Of a DNA stretch of 64,000 nucleotides, positions 44,202-52,088 are shown in pieces. The translations under genes and the position numbers were made by a program. Every line of letters begins with the position of its first letter. Position 1 is the stretch's first letter. The notes beneath the pieces are model-generated. The model worked only from the letters and a program-made list of their open reading frames with translations, had not been told where the DNA came from and did no database searches. Source of the DNA: Bradyrhizobium semiaridum. Lineage in GTDB: Bacteria; Pseudomonadota; Alphaproteobacteria; Rhizobiales; Xanthobacteraceae. The stretch lies in the NCBI RefSeq assembly GCF_020329505.1, contig NZ_JAGKJJ010000027.1, forward strand, positions 1 through 64,000. Direction: 5' to 3'.

Positions 44202-46005
44202 TTGCGCCTCCGAGCTTGAAGACTAGCAATTCGCTGCCGCCGGCGGTGTAGAACGGCAAGTCCTGCGTCGCCCCTGCGAAGCCCAGCGCGCCGTTCCGAA
44301 CTCTGGGATCAACCTCGGCGTTCGCGACGACCCCGGGCCAGCCGCCGACACCGGACAGTATCGCAATATATTGCTGTCCGTCGGAGCCGCGGTATGAGAT
44401 CGGCTGGCCGATGAAGCCGGAGCCGGCGCGGAACTGCCAGAGCGGATGACCGTCTTTCGCATCGACCGCTTTGAAGAGACGGTCCATGGTGCCGTAGAAC
44501 GCGACATCCCCGGCGGTGACGAGTGCGCCACTCCACACCGGGAGACGCTCGTGGATCTCCCAGACTTTCTTCCTTGCTATGGGGTCCCAAGCCATGAACT
44601 CCCCGCGATAGCCACCGGGCCCGGCATACATGTCGACGTCGGCGCCAACATAGGGCGTGCCAGCGATATAGCCGACCTGCGACGCCTTGAAGTTCATGCA
44701 GAGATGCTGATGTGGGACGTAGAGCAGCTTGGTTCGCGGCGACCAAGCAGAGGGTTGCCAATCCTTGGCGCCAGGAGCCGCCGGGCAAATATTCTCGATG
44801 GTCTTGCCGAGCAGCGGTGTCTTGTCCTCGTTCGGAATGATCTTCCCCGACTTCAGGTCGACTCCCTTGTAGGAATTGATGAATTCATAGGCGTCGGCGG
44901 AAATCACCTCACCCGTGCTGCGGTCCATGACATACATGTAGCCGTTGCGGCCGGGGTGGATCAGCACCTTGCGCGCTTGTCCGTTGAGATCGAGGTCGAC
45001 CAGGACGTTCTCATTGATCTCGTCATGGTCGAATAAGTCATGGGGATTGAGTTGATACGCCCACTTGGCCCGTCCGGTATCCGCGTCGCGCGCGAAGATC
45101 GACGTGCTCCAAAGATTATCGCCGCTGCGCTGGTTGGCGTTCCAGGGGCTCGGGTTGGCGGTTCCGTAGTAGACGAGGTTGAGTTCGGGGTCGTAGGAGA
45201 TCCAGCCCCACACGGTGCCGCCCCCGACCTGCCAACGGTCCGCCGGCCAGCTCTTCACGCCGAGGTCCTTGCCCCTGAGATTGTCGTAGAACGGTTTGAA
45301 GTCGTCGCCGATCAGCACGTCCTTGTCCGGACCGGTAGAGTAGGCACGCCAGAAGATCGCGCCTGTGCTCTCGTCGAGCGCAGTGAGCCAGCCGCGCACC
45401 CCCATTTCGCCGCCGCTATTGCCGACCAGAATCTTCCCTTTGACCACGATCGGCGCCATGGTGATGGTCTCGCCCTTGTTGATTTCGCCGAGCTTCGTAT
45501 GCCAAAGCTCCTTGCCGGTCTTGGCATCGATGGCGACGGTGTGGTTGTCGAGCGTGTTGAGGAAGATCTTGCCGTTGTCGTAGGCGAGGCCGCGGTTGAC
45601 CACGTCGCAACAGGCGACGCCGGCCGCTGCCGGCTCAGGCTTCGGGGCATACGACCACTTCAGCTCGCCGGTGGTCGCATCCAGCGCGAAGACGCGATTG
45701 GGGTAGGGGCCGGCGTAGGGACCGACCACATACATGGTGTTGTCGATCACAAGCGGAGCTGCCTCCTGGCCGCGGTCGGCGCCGATCGAGAAGGTCCAGG
45801 CGAGTTGCAGGCGCGATGCGTTGCCCGCATTGATCTGATCGAGATCGCTATAGCGCGTGTTGGCGTAGTCGCGTGCCGCCATCGGCCATTGTCCGGGGTC
45901 CTTCATCCGAGTCTGTAGGTCGCTCTGCGCGAAAGAGGATGAGGTCCAGGCGGCGCAAACAATGCTCACCGTTGCGAAGACGCGCCGGTAGTTCCGGTTT
46001 AACAT
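44167..46005 (-). CDS. xoxF: PQQ-dependent alcohol dehydrogenase, lanthanide type (XoxF-like)
   Basis: A 612-residue exported quinoprotein that oxidises methanol or other short alcohols in the periplasm. It has the eight-bladed propeller. The adjacent cysteine pair (C132-C133), E200 in SGGEMGVRGW and N284 in GTANPSPWN are the PQQ/metal ligands. The catalytic Asp is D326, and D328 two residues later (LFDHDEIN) is the extra aspartate that marks lanthanide-dependent XoxF/ExaF enzymes rather than calcium-dependent MxaF. The signal is VFATVSIVCAAWTSSSFAQ. ATG 46005 has a purine-rich ribosome site. XoxF versus ExaF (ethanol) cannot be decided from motifs alone. Confidence 0.88.
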   Translation of the reverse strand: MLNRNYRRVFATVSIVCAAWTSSSFAQSDLQTRMKDPGQWPMAARDYANTRYSDLDQINAGNASRLQLAWTFSIGADRGQEAAPLVIDNTMYVVGPYAGPYPNRVFALDATTGELKWSYAPKPEPAAAGVACCDVVNRGLAYDNGKIFLNTLDNHTVAIDAKTGKELWHTKLGEINKGETITMAPIVVKGKILVGNSGGEMGVRGWLTALDESTGAIFWRAYSTGPDKDVLIGDDFKPFYDNLRGKDLGVKSWPADRWQVGGGTVWGWISYDPELNLVYYGTANPSPWNANQRSGDNLWSTSIFARDADTGRAKWAYQLNPHDLFDHDEINENVLVDLDLNGQARKVLIHPGRNGYMYVMDRSTGEVISADAYEFINSYKGVDLKSGKIIPNEDKTPLLGKTIENICPAAPGAKDWQPSAWSPRTKLLYVPHQHLCMNFKASQVGYIAGTPYVGADVDMYAGPGGYRGEFMAWDPIARKKVWEIHERLPVWSGALVTAGDVAFYGTMDRLFKAVDAKDGHPLWQFRAGSGFIGQPISYRGSDGQQYIAILSGVGGWPGVVANAEVDPRVRNGALGFAGATQDLPFYTAGGSELLVFKLGGANGQDNNHAPAR

Positions 46006-46069
46006 AGATGAAGATCTCCACGGCAATGGAGGCCGGCGCCCGCGTCGCATGCCCGGTCACCGACGTACA

Positions 46070-46093
46070 AACGTTGCGCTTTGGCTTGGTTCC
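46070..46093 (-). promoter_or_regulatory. Weak EcfG-like site before the xoxF-like gene
   Basis: Minus-strand GGAAC (46093-46089), 15 bases, CGTT (46073-46070), 65 bases upstream of the ATG. The spacing is one base short of the usual 16-17, so this is tentative. Confidence 0.3.
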
Positions 46094-46113
46094 AAAAAGG
46101 CCGGTCTGTCCGC

Positions 46114-46937
46114 TTAGCGCACTACATTTCCTGATACGCCCGCCCCAAGATCGACGGCGATCTGGTCTTCCTTGCCGTTGCACTTCGGATGGCCAAAGCC
46201 CGAGGGGCTTTTTCCGTCCGGACCGATATCGTAGATGATCGCATCCTTCATGTTCGGACTGACACCAGCGGGCACGTGGTCGAGGCCGAGCAGATGGCGG
46301 ACGCGCCAGGCGACATTGTGGTCCGCGCACGAGCTGTCGCCGCTGACGCCAAGCGCGCCGCCGATGCCGTTGCCGTCATAGAGCGCCACCCCGCCACCGA
46401 AGACGATCACGCCACCCACTTGCTTGCCGACCATCGGATCATGCTGTGTCCCGAAATCCTCGCTCTTGCCCGCGTAGATCGCATCCGGAATGGGTGGGCT
46501 GCTCAACGCTGCACCGAACAGAAAGCCCCCGGGTTGCGCACCGGTGTAGAGATTCGCGGTCGCCATCGCCTTGTCCTTCAAGCTGAATGCGTTGGCGGTG
46601 TTGGCCTTCTCGGCGGCGATGGCGCGGCTGCCGGGCCATTGATCGTCGGCCCGGCGCGGCTGCCGGGCCATTGATCGTCGGCCTTGTTGCCGCTGAATGC
46701 GACGGCGCAGACGACACCCTGCCGGTTGACCACGGCGGCCCATTCATGGTTGTCGAGCCCGCCATTGCTCGGCCCGCCCGACGGCTTGACGCTTTTCTTC
46801 AGGATATCGGCAAGATGGTCGTGGTCGACAGGGCAGGATGCGCCGGCGCCTTGCGATGGGTCTTGTGCAGCGGACTGCGTCGCAAGCAGGAGTCCGGCGA
46901 TTGAGAGGGCTGATGCCCCTGTCGAGAACTTGTTCAC
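46114..46937 (-). pseudogene. HbpS/GlcG-like heme-binding protein, broken by a tandem duplication
   Basis: Read in two frames this is one exported protein. GTG 46937, with a GGAGGA ribosome site, gives VNKFSTGASALSIAGLLLAT, then LDNHEWAAVVNRQGVVCAVA up to FSGNKADDQWPGSRA. A 32-base perfect tandem duplication (46621-46683) then shifts the frame. The next part resumes as IAAEKANTANAFSLKDKAMA and ends in NMKDAIIYDIGPDGKSPSGF. Removing 32 bases restores a continuous reading frame exactly. Relatives are HbpS/GlcG-domain proteins often placed beside quinoprotein dehydrogenases. As sequenced, the product is truncated; it may be a true pseudogene or a slippage-reversible switch. Confidence 0.78.
46621..46683 (+). 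repeat. Perfect 32-bp tandem duplication
   Basis: GGCGCGGCTGCCGGGCCATT-type unit, first copy 46621-46652, second from 46653 (31 of 31 bases identical before the sequence diverges). Because 32 is not a multiple of three it frameshifts the heme-binding gene; losing one copy would repair it. Confidence 0.92.
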
Positions 46938-46980
46938 GTATCCTCCGCGGGAGAAGGAGCTGTAGGGATCACCAACCGCG

Positions 46981-47006
46981 AACGTTCGAATCAAACTGCC
47001 GGTTCC
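46981..47006 (-). promoter_or_regulatory. EcfG-type promoter candidate
   Basis: Minus-strand GGAAC (47006-47002), exactly 17 bases, CGTT (46984-46981), 44 bases before the GTG start of the heme-binding gene. An exact match to the consensus form. It begins at the end of the oxidase-assembly gene. Confidence 0.7.
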
Positions 47007-47935
47007 TAACCGGTCGGGCGCGCATCGCGGAGTGTGCCGGAGCCGTTTGCCGGCTCGAACGCGGTTAGCCAGCGATAGGCAAAGAACAGGGCGGCGCCGG
47101 TATAGAGAATACCCATCGGGACCCACATCAAAATTCCGGCGAGTTGCTGATCCTCCAGCGGCGATAAACCGAAGTCGCCGGCGAGTGCGCCCTGGCTCGG
47201 CACCCAGACACGCGTCGACAGCGTCAGCAGGGCACCCAGCACGCCGGAATGCAGAACCGTTACGAAGAGACAGGCGATGCCGATGCCGTCCCGCATCCGC
47301 TCGCTGCGTCCTTTCCCGCGCCCGTAGAGCAACACCCACCAGAACAGTAGCGCCGTGGCGAAGAAGCTGAGGTGCTGGAGGCGATGGATCGCAATATTCT
47401 CAAGCGCCAGGGCATACAGCGGTGGCGCGTGCCAAATCCATAGAGCCAGTCCGTGCAGAGCGGTTGCGCTGACCGGATGACTGAGGAAGGTCCACAATGT
47501 CGCCAGCGGAGCTGTACTCGCGAGACGGCCTGCCGGCCGACAAGACGGCGGCAAGCTCCACAGCAGCGGACCGTTGGTCCGCGCATAGGCGATCAGCGGA
47601 GCTGCAACCAGCATCAATAGCTCATGCTCGATCATGTGCGCCGTGAACAGGCGCTCGCCGAGCCAGTGAAGCGGAGAGGTCAGGGCAAGCGCCACGACCA
47701 GCCATCCGGCCCAAAATGCCGCCACGCGCCGGTACGTGACGCCGCGCCCGCCGCCGGCGCTCCGCCAAAGCCGCTGCGTTCCGACGTAGAATGCGATGCC
47801 CAGCAGATAGAGCGGGCCGAGCAGCCAAGGATCGTAACTCCACAGCGCCGTTGGGTCGGACACGTTTGCCAGCCCGTGTGCCGAAGCGGACGACGGCAGC
47901 AGCGCGGGAAGCAACAGGAGACTCAACGCAAGCAT
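47006..47935 (-). CDS. CtaG-type cytochrome oxidase assembly membrane protein
   Basis: A 309-residue protein with seven or so hydrophobic segments (LLGPLYLLGIAFYVGTQRLW; VAAFWAGWLVVALALTSPLH; LFTAHMIEHELLMLVAAPLI; HSGVLGALLTLSTRVWVP). The pattern of histidines in the third and later helices (AHMIEHELLM; HRLQHLSFF) is that of the caa3_CtaG family, which helps load copper into the terminal oxidase. It is the last gene of the oxidase operon and overlaps the preceding gene by 13 bases. ATG 47935 is chosen at the start of the hydrophobic leader. Confidence 0.82.
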   Translation of the reverse strand: MLALSLLLLPALLPSSASAHGLANVSDPTALWSYDPWLLGPLYLLGIAFYVGTQRLWRSAGGGRGVTYRRVAAFWAGWLVVALALTSPLHWLGERLFTAHMIEHELLMLVAAPLIAYARTNGPLLWSLPPSCRPAGRLASTAPLATLWTFLSHPVSATALHGLALWIWHAPPLYALALENIAIHRLQHLSFFATALLFWWVLLYGRGKGRSERMRDGIGIACLFVTVLHSGVLGALLTLSTRVWVPSQGALAGDFGLSPLEDQQLAGILMWVPMGILYTGAALFFAYRWLTAFEPANGSGTLRDARPTG

Positions 47936-48276
47936 GGGCTGATCATGAGCGCGGCAAGAAGCTGATCGGCGATGACAAGCGCAAACAGGACACCTGTGCC
48001 AACCCCTAGCCAGGCCATGAATGTTCTCGGACCGCCGCCTGCGATATCGGTCCATTCAGTCCCGGCATGGCGGCGAGTCGCGTATCCGGAGATCACCGTG
48101 CCGGCGAGCGATGTGAGCACCAGAAGAATGCTTAGGGCAATGCCGCTCCACCTCGCTTTCTCGCAAGCGAGATGGATGATGGCGTAGACACCCTGCAGAT
48201 TGGCGGCCCAGGCGAGGGGGCCGAGCGCGACGCCTGCCCAATAGAGCAAGCTGGTCTTGGCTTGGTTGGCGGTCAT
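47923..48276 (-). CDS. Small membrane protein of the oxidase operon (117 aa)
   Basis: Three hydrophobic helices: LYWAGVALGPLAWAANLQGV, GIALSILLVLTSLAGTVISG and FMAWLGVGTGVLFALVIADQ. No known domain, but an unnamed protein of this size commonly follows subunit III in alternative aa3-type oxidase clusters of rhizobia. ATG 48276 overlaps the subunit III stop by 4 bases. A structural role in the oxidase or an assembly role is likely by location. Confidence 0.65.
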   Translation of the reverse strand: MTANQAKTSLLYWAGVALGPLAWAANLQGVYAIIHLACEKARWSGIALSILLVLTSLAGTVISGYATRRHAGTEWTDIAGGGPRTFMAWLGVGTGVLFALVIADQLLAALMISPCLR

Positions 48277-48872
48277 AGTCTTGGAACCCAATCGAGCAAC
48301 ACATAGAGTGGCAGCCAGGCGATCACGACAAAGTTCCAGTAGAACACGTTGTCGGTCACGTCACTGAAGCGGCGCGGCCTGGCGTGCGACGTGAACATCA
48401 GGACGGCGAGCACGATCGTATCGCCCAGGTCGGTCGCAAGATGCGTGGTATGCAGGCCGAGGATCAGCCAGACCACCGATCCGTAGGCGGAGTTGTCCCA
48501 GCGGGTGTTGAGATGGGCAAACTCGAAGCCGCGCAGGATCAACAGCACGATGCCGATCAGCGACATGACCACGAGCCAGACGCGCACCTTGTGACGATCC
48601 TGCTGATGCGCGGCCCGATTGGCATACTGGTTGGGGATGATGCTGAGCAGGAAGATGATGGTTTCCGCTGTCCCTGGCCAGAGATCGGGCGGTGAAGCGC
48701 CGATCGGCCAAGTCGGATTCACGGCATAGAGATAGAGATAGGCGCCGATCGCGATGGCGAAGCCCATGCCTTCCAGCGCCATGAAACTCATCGCGCCCCA
48801 CCATGGTCCGCTTTGCGGGCCGAAGCCAAAGGTGGGCAGTTCTCCGACCCTGCGGACGATGGTCTGCTTCAT
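48273..48872 (-). CDS. Cytochrome c oxidase subunit III
   Basis: A 199-residue membrane subunit with five clear helices (ALEGMGFAIAIGAYLYLYAV; GTAETIIFLLSIIPNQYA; WLVVMSLIGIVLLILRGFEF; SVVWLILGLHTTHLATDLGD; VFYWNFVVIAWLPLYVLLDW). EFAHLNTRWDNSAYGSVVW and LGLHTTHLATD are conserved in heme-copper oxidase subunit III. The short form (about 200 residues) is usual for bacterial caa3-type enzymes. Start and stop overlap with subunit I by 4 bases. Confidence 0.85.
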   Translation of the reverse strand: MKQTIVRRVGELPTFGFGPQSGPWWGAMSFMALEGMGFAIAIGAYLYLYAVNPTWPIGASPPDLWPGTAETIIFLLSIIPNQYANRAAHQQDRHKVRVWLVVMSLIGIVLLILRGFEFAHLNTRWDNSAYGSVVWLILGLHTTHLATDLGDTIVLAVLMFTSHARPRRFSDVTDNVFYWNFVVIAWLPLYVLLDWVPRL

Positions 48873-50776
48873 TCCTCGTCCTCTTTGCTGCCGGTCGGCC
48901 AGAACCAGCCGATCAGGGTGATTGCCATCGGGGGCGTTCCCCACAACACCGCCCACGGCGTGAAGATCGAGCCGATGAAGAAGATCGTCGTCGCGATGGC
49001 GGTGAGCAACGGCCAAATGCTTGGTTCCGGTGAGGCCTCGCGGATCTGCGGCTCGGCTTCTGCGAGCGACGTCAACAACACCTCGCGGCGCTCGGCGCTG
49101 AGGCCTGCGACGACCGGCAACGTGTCGCCGTCCGCCCATAGCGGTTCGCGATGGGTGACGATCGGAATGCGGTCGAAATTCTGAGGCGGCGGGGGAGATG
49201 CCGTCGCCCATTCCAGAGTGGATGCATCCCAAGGATTGTCGTTGGCCGGCGTTCCCTTGCGAAGGCTGTAGATCGCATTCGCGAGTAGAACCGCAAAGCT
49301 GAGCGCGAACATCACGGCGCCGACGCTGGACAGTAAATTCAGCCGTTCCCAGCCCATCTCGAGCGTGTAAGTGTAGACCCGCCGGGGCATCCCCATCAGA
49401 CCGAGGATGTGCATCGGGAAAAACGCGATGTTGAAGCCGAAAAAGGCAAGCCAGAAGTTCCAGCGGCCGAGCCGCTCGCTCAACATCCGGCCGCAGATCT
49501 TGGGAAACCAGTAGTAGACCGCTCCGACGAGCGGAAACACGGCGCCCCCGATCAGGACATAATGGAAGTGGGCGACGACGAAATAAGTGTCATGCACCTG
49601 GGTGTCGATCGGGACCGACGCCACCATCACGCCGGACAGGCCGCCAATGACGAAGATCACGATAAATCCGAGCACGAACAGCAGCGGCGTCCGGTACACC
49701 GGACGGCCGTCCCATAACGTCGCGATCCAGCAGAATATCTGCAGGCCGCTCGGCACGGCGATCAACATGCTCGACGCGGTGAAAAGGCCGGCCGCAAGGT
49801 GGGGCAGTCCCGTCACGAACATGTGGTGCACCCAAAGTCCGAACGAGAGAAATCCCGTCGCGATTAGCGACAGAACGATCACGGGATAACCGATCACCGG
49901 CCGACGCGCGAAGGTGGCGAGGATCATCGACACCATGCCCGTTGCCGGAATGAAGATGATGTAGACCTCTGGATGGCCGAAGAACCAGAACAGATGCTGC
50001 CACAACAGCACGTTGCCGCCTGAGGAAGGGTCGTAGAAACGGGTGCTGACCAGGCGATCCAGGATGAGCGTTGTGGATGCGACCATAATCGACGGCATCG
50101 CGAACATGACGAGGAACGCTGTTACCAACATCGACCAGACAAAGAGCGGGATGCGGTCAAGCGTCATTCCGGGGGCGCGTTGCTTGAACACGGTGACGAT
50201 GATCTCGACGGCAACCGCCAGCGCTGCGACTTCCGTGAAGGTGATCATTTGGGCCCAGACGTCGGCGCGCTTGGACGGGTTAAACTGCAGGCTGGAGAGC
50301 GGCGTATAGGCAAACCAGCCGACGTCGGGACCCACGTTGAACAGGAAGGAGATCCAAAGGAAGCAGCCGCCGAACAAGAACATCCAGTAACTGAAGGCGT
50401 TGAGCCGCGGGAACGCGATGTTGCGTGTTCCGACCATCAATGGCACGAGGTAGACTGCGAAGGCTTCCATGACAGGCACGGCGAACAGGAACATCATCGT
50501 CGAGCCGTGCATCGTGAAGACCTGATTGTACAGATCCGGTGAAAGCAGACGGTTTTCGGCGCCAGACAACTGGATGCGCATTAGGATTGCGAGAAGTCCG
50601 CCGAGAACCAGGAACGTGAATGCCGTCACGATGTAGCGGCGACCGATGACCTTGTGATCGACTGACATTAGTGCGCCGGTCAGCCCGGGTGGCGTCCGCC
50701 AGATGCTTTCCAGTCGTGCTGCTAGTTGCAACCCGTGGAGGGCGTCGTCTCGCACGTCTCTTTGCTCGGCGGCCAT
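48869..50776 (-). CDS. ctaD: Cytochrome c oxidase subunit I
   Basis: A 635-residue heme-copper oxidase core with 12 or more helices. Ligands: H90 and H405 for the low-spin heme, H403 for the high-spin heme, H268 with H317-H318 for CuB, and the crosslinked tyrosine in GHPEVYI (Y272, with E270). By my alignment to the Rhodobacter aa3 enzyme, the K-pathway lysine is a glutamine (Q346 in VPSGLQIFCW), and the D-pathway entry aspartate is an asparagine (N119 in TRNIAFPRLN). The C-terminal about 100 residues are an extra hydrophilic/membrane region. The start MAAEQRDVRD at 50776 follows the subunit II stop by 2 bases. The cluster resembles the rhizobial coxMNOP alternative oxidase. Confidence 0.9.
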   Translation of the reverse strand: MAAEQRDVRDDALHGLQLAARLESIWRTPPGLTGALMSVDHKVIGRRYIVTAFTFLVLGGLLAILMRIQLSGAENRLLSPDLYNQVFTMHGSTMMFLFAVPVMEAFAVYLVPLMVGTRNIAFPRLNAFSYWMFLFGGCFLWISFLFNVGPDVGWFAYTPLSSLQFNPSKRADVWAQMITFTEVAALAVAVEIIVTVFKQRAPGMTLDRIPLFVWSMLVTAFLVMFAMPSIMVASTTLILDRLVSTRFYDPSSGGNVLLWQHLFWFFGHPEVYIIFIPATGMVSMILATFARRPVIGYPVIVLSLIATGFLSFGLWVHHMFVTGLPHLAAGLFTASSMLIAVPSGLQIFCWIATLWDGRPVYRTPLLFVLGFIVIFVIGGLSGVMVASVPIDTQVHDTYFVVAHFHYVLIGGAVFPLVGAVYYWFPKICGRMLSERLGRWNFWLAFFGFNIAFFPMHILGLMGMPRRVYTYTLEMGWERLNLLSSVGAVMFALSFAVLLANAIYSLRKGTPANDNPWDASTLEWATASPPPPQNFDRIPIVTHREPLWADGDTLPVVAGLSAERREVLLTSLAEAEPQIREASPEPSIWPLLTAIATTIFFIGSIFTPWAVLWGTPPMAITLIGWFWPTGSKEDEE

Positions 50777-50778
50777 GC

Positions 50779-51789
50779 TCACTTGAGCTGCTCCAGATAC
50801 TGAATGATCGCGATCAGCTCTCCAGATTGCAATGGCATCCGCGGCATCAGATTGCCGGGCTTGATGTGTTGTGGATCGGCAATCCAGGCGCCCAGCGCCG
50901 CTGGCGTCCGCGGCAGCGTGCCGGCGGCTATCGTCGTGCGGCTGCCGATATGGGTCAGATCCGGGCCCAACTGGCCGCCCGCCAGGGTGCCGCGAATGGT
51001 GTGACACAGCGCGCATCCGCGGCCGCGAAACAGCTCCTCTCCTTGTTTGGCCAGCGGGGCGGTCGGATTGACTGCACTCTGGTTCTCGTGCTCGCGCCAT
51101 CGCTCGAACTCGTCGGGACGCAACGCGATCGCCGCGAACGCCATGTGGGCGTGTTGCAAGCCGCAGAATTCAGCGCACTGGCCGCGATAGATGCCGGGGT
51201 TCCTGGCCGTAAACTGAATCTCATTGGTTTGCCCGGTGATCAGGTCCATCTTGCCGGTGAGGCTCGGAACCCAGAAGCTGTGGATGACATCAGCGGATTC
51301 GAGCTCCACTTTGACCGGCTTGCCCACGGGGATGCGGATTTCGTTTGCCGTAGTGAAGCTGTTGTGTGGACTGTCCGCCTTGTAACGAACTTCCCACCAC
51401 CATTGATGGCCGATGATCTTGAGCGTCAGGGCGTCCGGATCCTTGGCAAACAGCGAGCGCTGGCCGGCATAGCTCACGAAAGACAGGACGAGCACGATCA
51501 ATGTGGTGGTGGCGCCGAGGCCGAGAATGACGCGGCCCGCTCGCGCCTCGAATGGAAGACGAAGTTCGAGCGGCGCCTGTCCGATACGCGTTCGCCGCAA
51601 CAGGCCAACGCCGAGAACGACAATAACGCAGCTCCAAACGATGCCGGAAACTCCGAGAAAGATGATGAACGTGTGCCGGATTTGCTCCGATTGAAGAGCT
51701 TGCGGGTCAAGCGCCGACTGCGAGCCGGTACAGGCAACGAGCGGCAACGCGACAAGGAGGAGAAGGCCGGATCGGACCCAGGCAGGCAT
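50779..51789 (-). CDS. coxB: Cytochrome c oxidase subunit II with C-terminal cytochrome c domain
   Basis: A 336-residue lipoprotein (lipobox LVACTG near residue 20) with two N-terminal helices and a cupredoxin domain. The CuA site is YRGQCAEFCGLQHAHMAF, preceded by the VIHSFWVPSLTG strand that bears another ligand. The C-terminal about 85 residues add a cytochrome c domain with CALCHTIRG and a Met ligand in LMPRMPLQSG, so this is a caa3-type subunit II that can accept electrons directly. A GGAAC-N16-GGTT promoter lies 32 bases upstream, inside the gap after the small membrane peptide. Confidence 0.92.
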   Translation of the reverse strand: MPAWVRSGLLLLVALPLVACTGSQSALDPQALQSEQIRHTFIIFLGVSGIVWSCVIVVLGVGLLRRTRIGQAPLELRLPFEARAGRVILGLGATTTLIVLVLSFVSYAGQRSLFAKDPDALTLKIIGHQWWWEVRYKADSPHNSFTTANEIRIPVGKPVKVELESADVIHSFWVPSLTGKMDLITGQTNEIQFTARNPGIYRGQCAEFCGLQHAHMAFAAIALRPDEFERWREHENQSAVNPTAPLAKQGEELFRGRGCALCHTIRGTLAGGQLGPDLTHIGSRTTIAAGTLPRTPAALGAWIADPQHIKPGNLMPRMPLQSGELIAIIQYLEQLK

Positions 51790-51820
51790 GGCGACTCGTT
51801 GAGCTTGGTTGCTCGTGCCG

Positions 51821-51845
51821 AACCGCCGGCTCCTACAAAGGTTCC
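51821..51845 (-). promoter_or_regulatory. EcfG-type promoter candidate for the oxidase operon
   Basis: Minus-strand GGAAC (51845-51841), 16 bases, GGTT (51824-51821), 32 bases before the coxB start. One mismatch to CGTT. Confidence 0.5.
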
Positions 51846-51873
51846 TATGTCAGTCCAACCGCTCGGCGTGCGG

Positions 51874-51996
51874 TCATACGGGCCAGCCCTTCACCGCAAC
51901 GATGATCGCAGCATCCGACGCCGCCAGCAGCAGCAACACGAGCACGGTCGCCACGATCGCGCCGGGCTGGGTCATCACCCGGAGCCCTTCGAGCAT
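51874..51996 (-). CDS. 40-residue membrane peptide upstream of the oxidase operon
   Basis: ATG 51996 follows an excellent Shine-Dalgarno (AAGGAGA). The product MLEGLRVMTQPGAIVATVLV is followed by LLLLAASDAAIIVAVKGWPV, one hydrophobic helix with a short basic end. It ends 85 bases before coxB. Short single-helix peptides are known accessory subunits of several terminal oxidases, so this is a plausible unannotated oxidase-associated peptide. Confidence 0.6.
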   Translation of the reverse strand: MLEGLRVMTQPGAIVATVLVLLLLAASDAAIIVAVKGWPV

Positions 51997-52088
51997 CGCA
52001 CGGTCTCCTTCTCGCAGGTATGCGACCCTGCGGCCGGGCTACTCTGAGTCCGGGCCGCAGTGGCCTTATGAAGAACAAGCGTGCTCGC

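Noticed and set aside
45040..45918. A 292-codon plus-strand frame inside the PQQ dehydrogenase
   Set aside because: Complement of a gene with clear active-site motifs; not independent.
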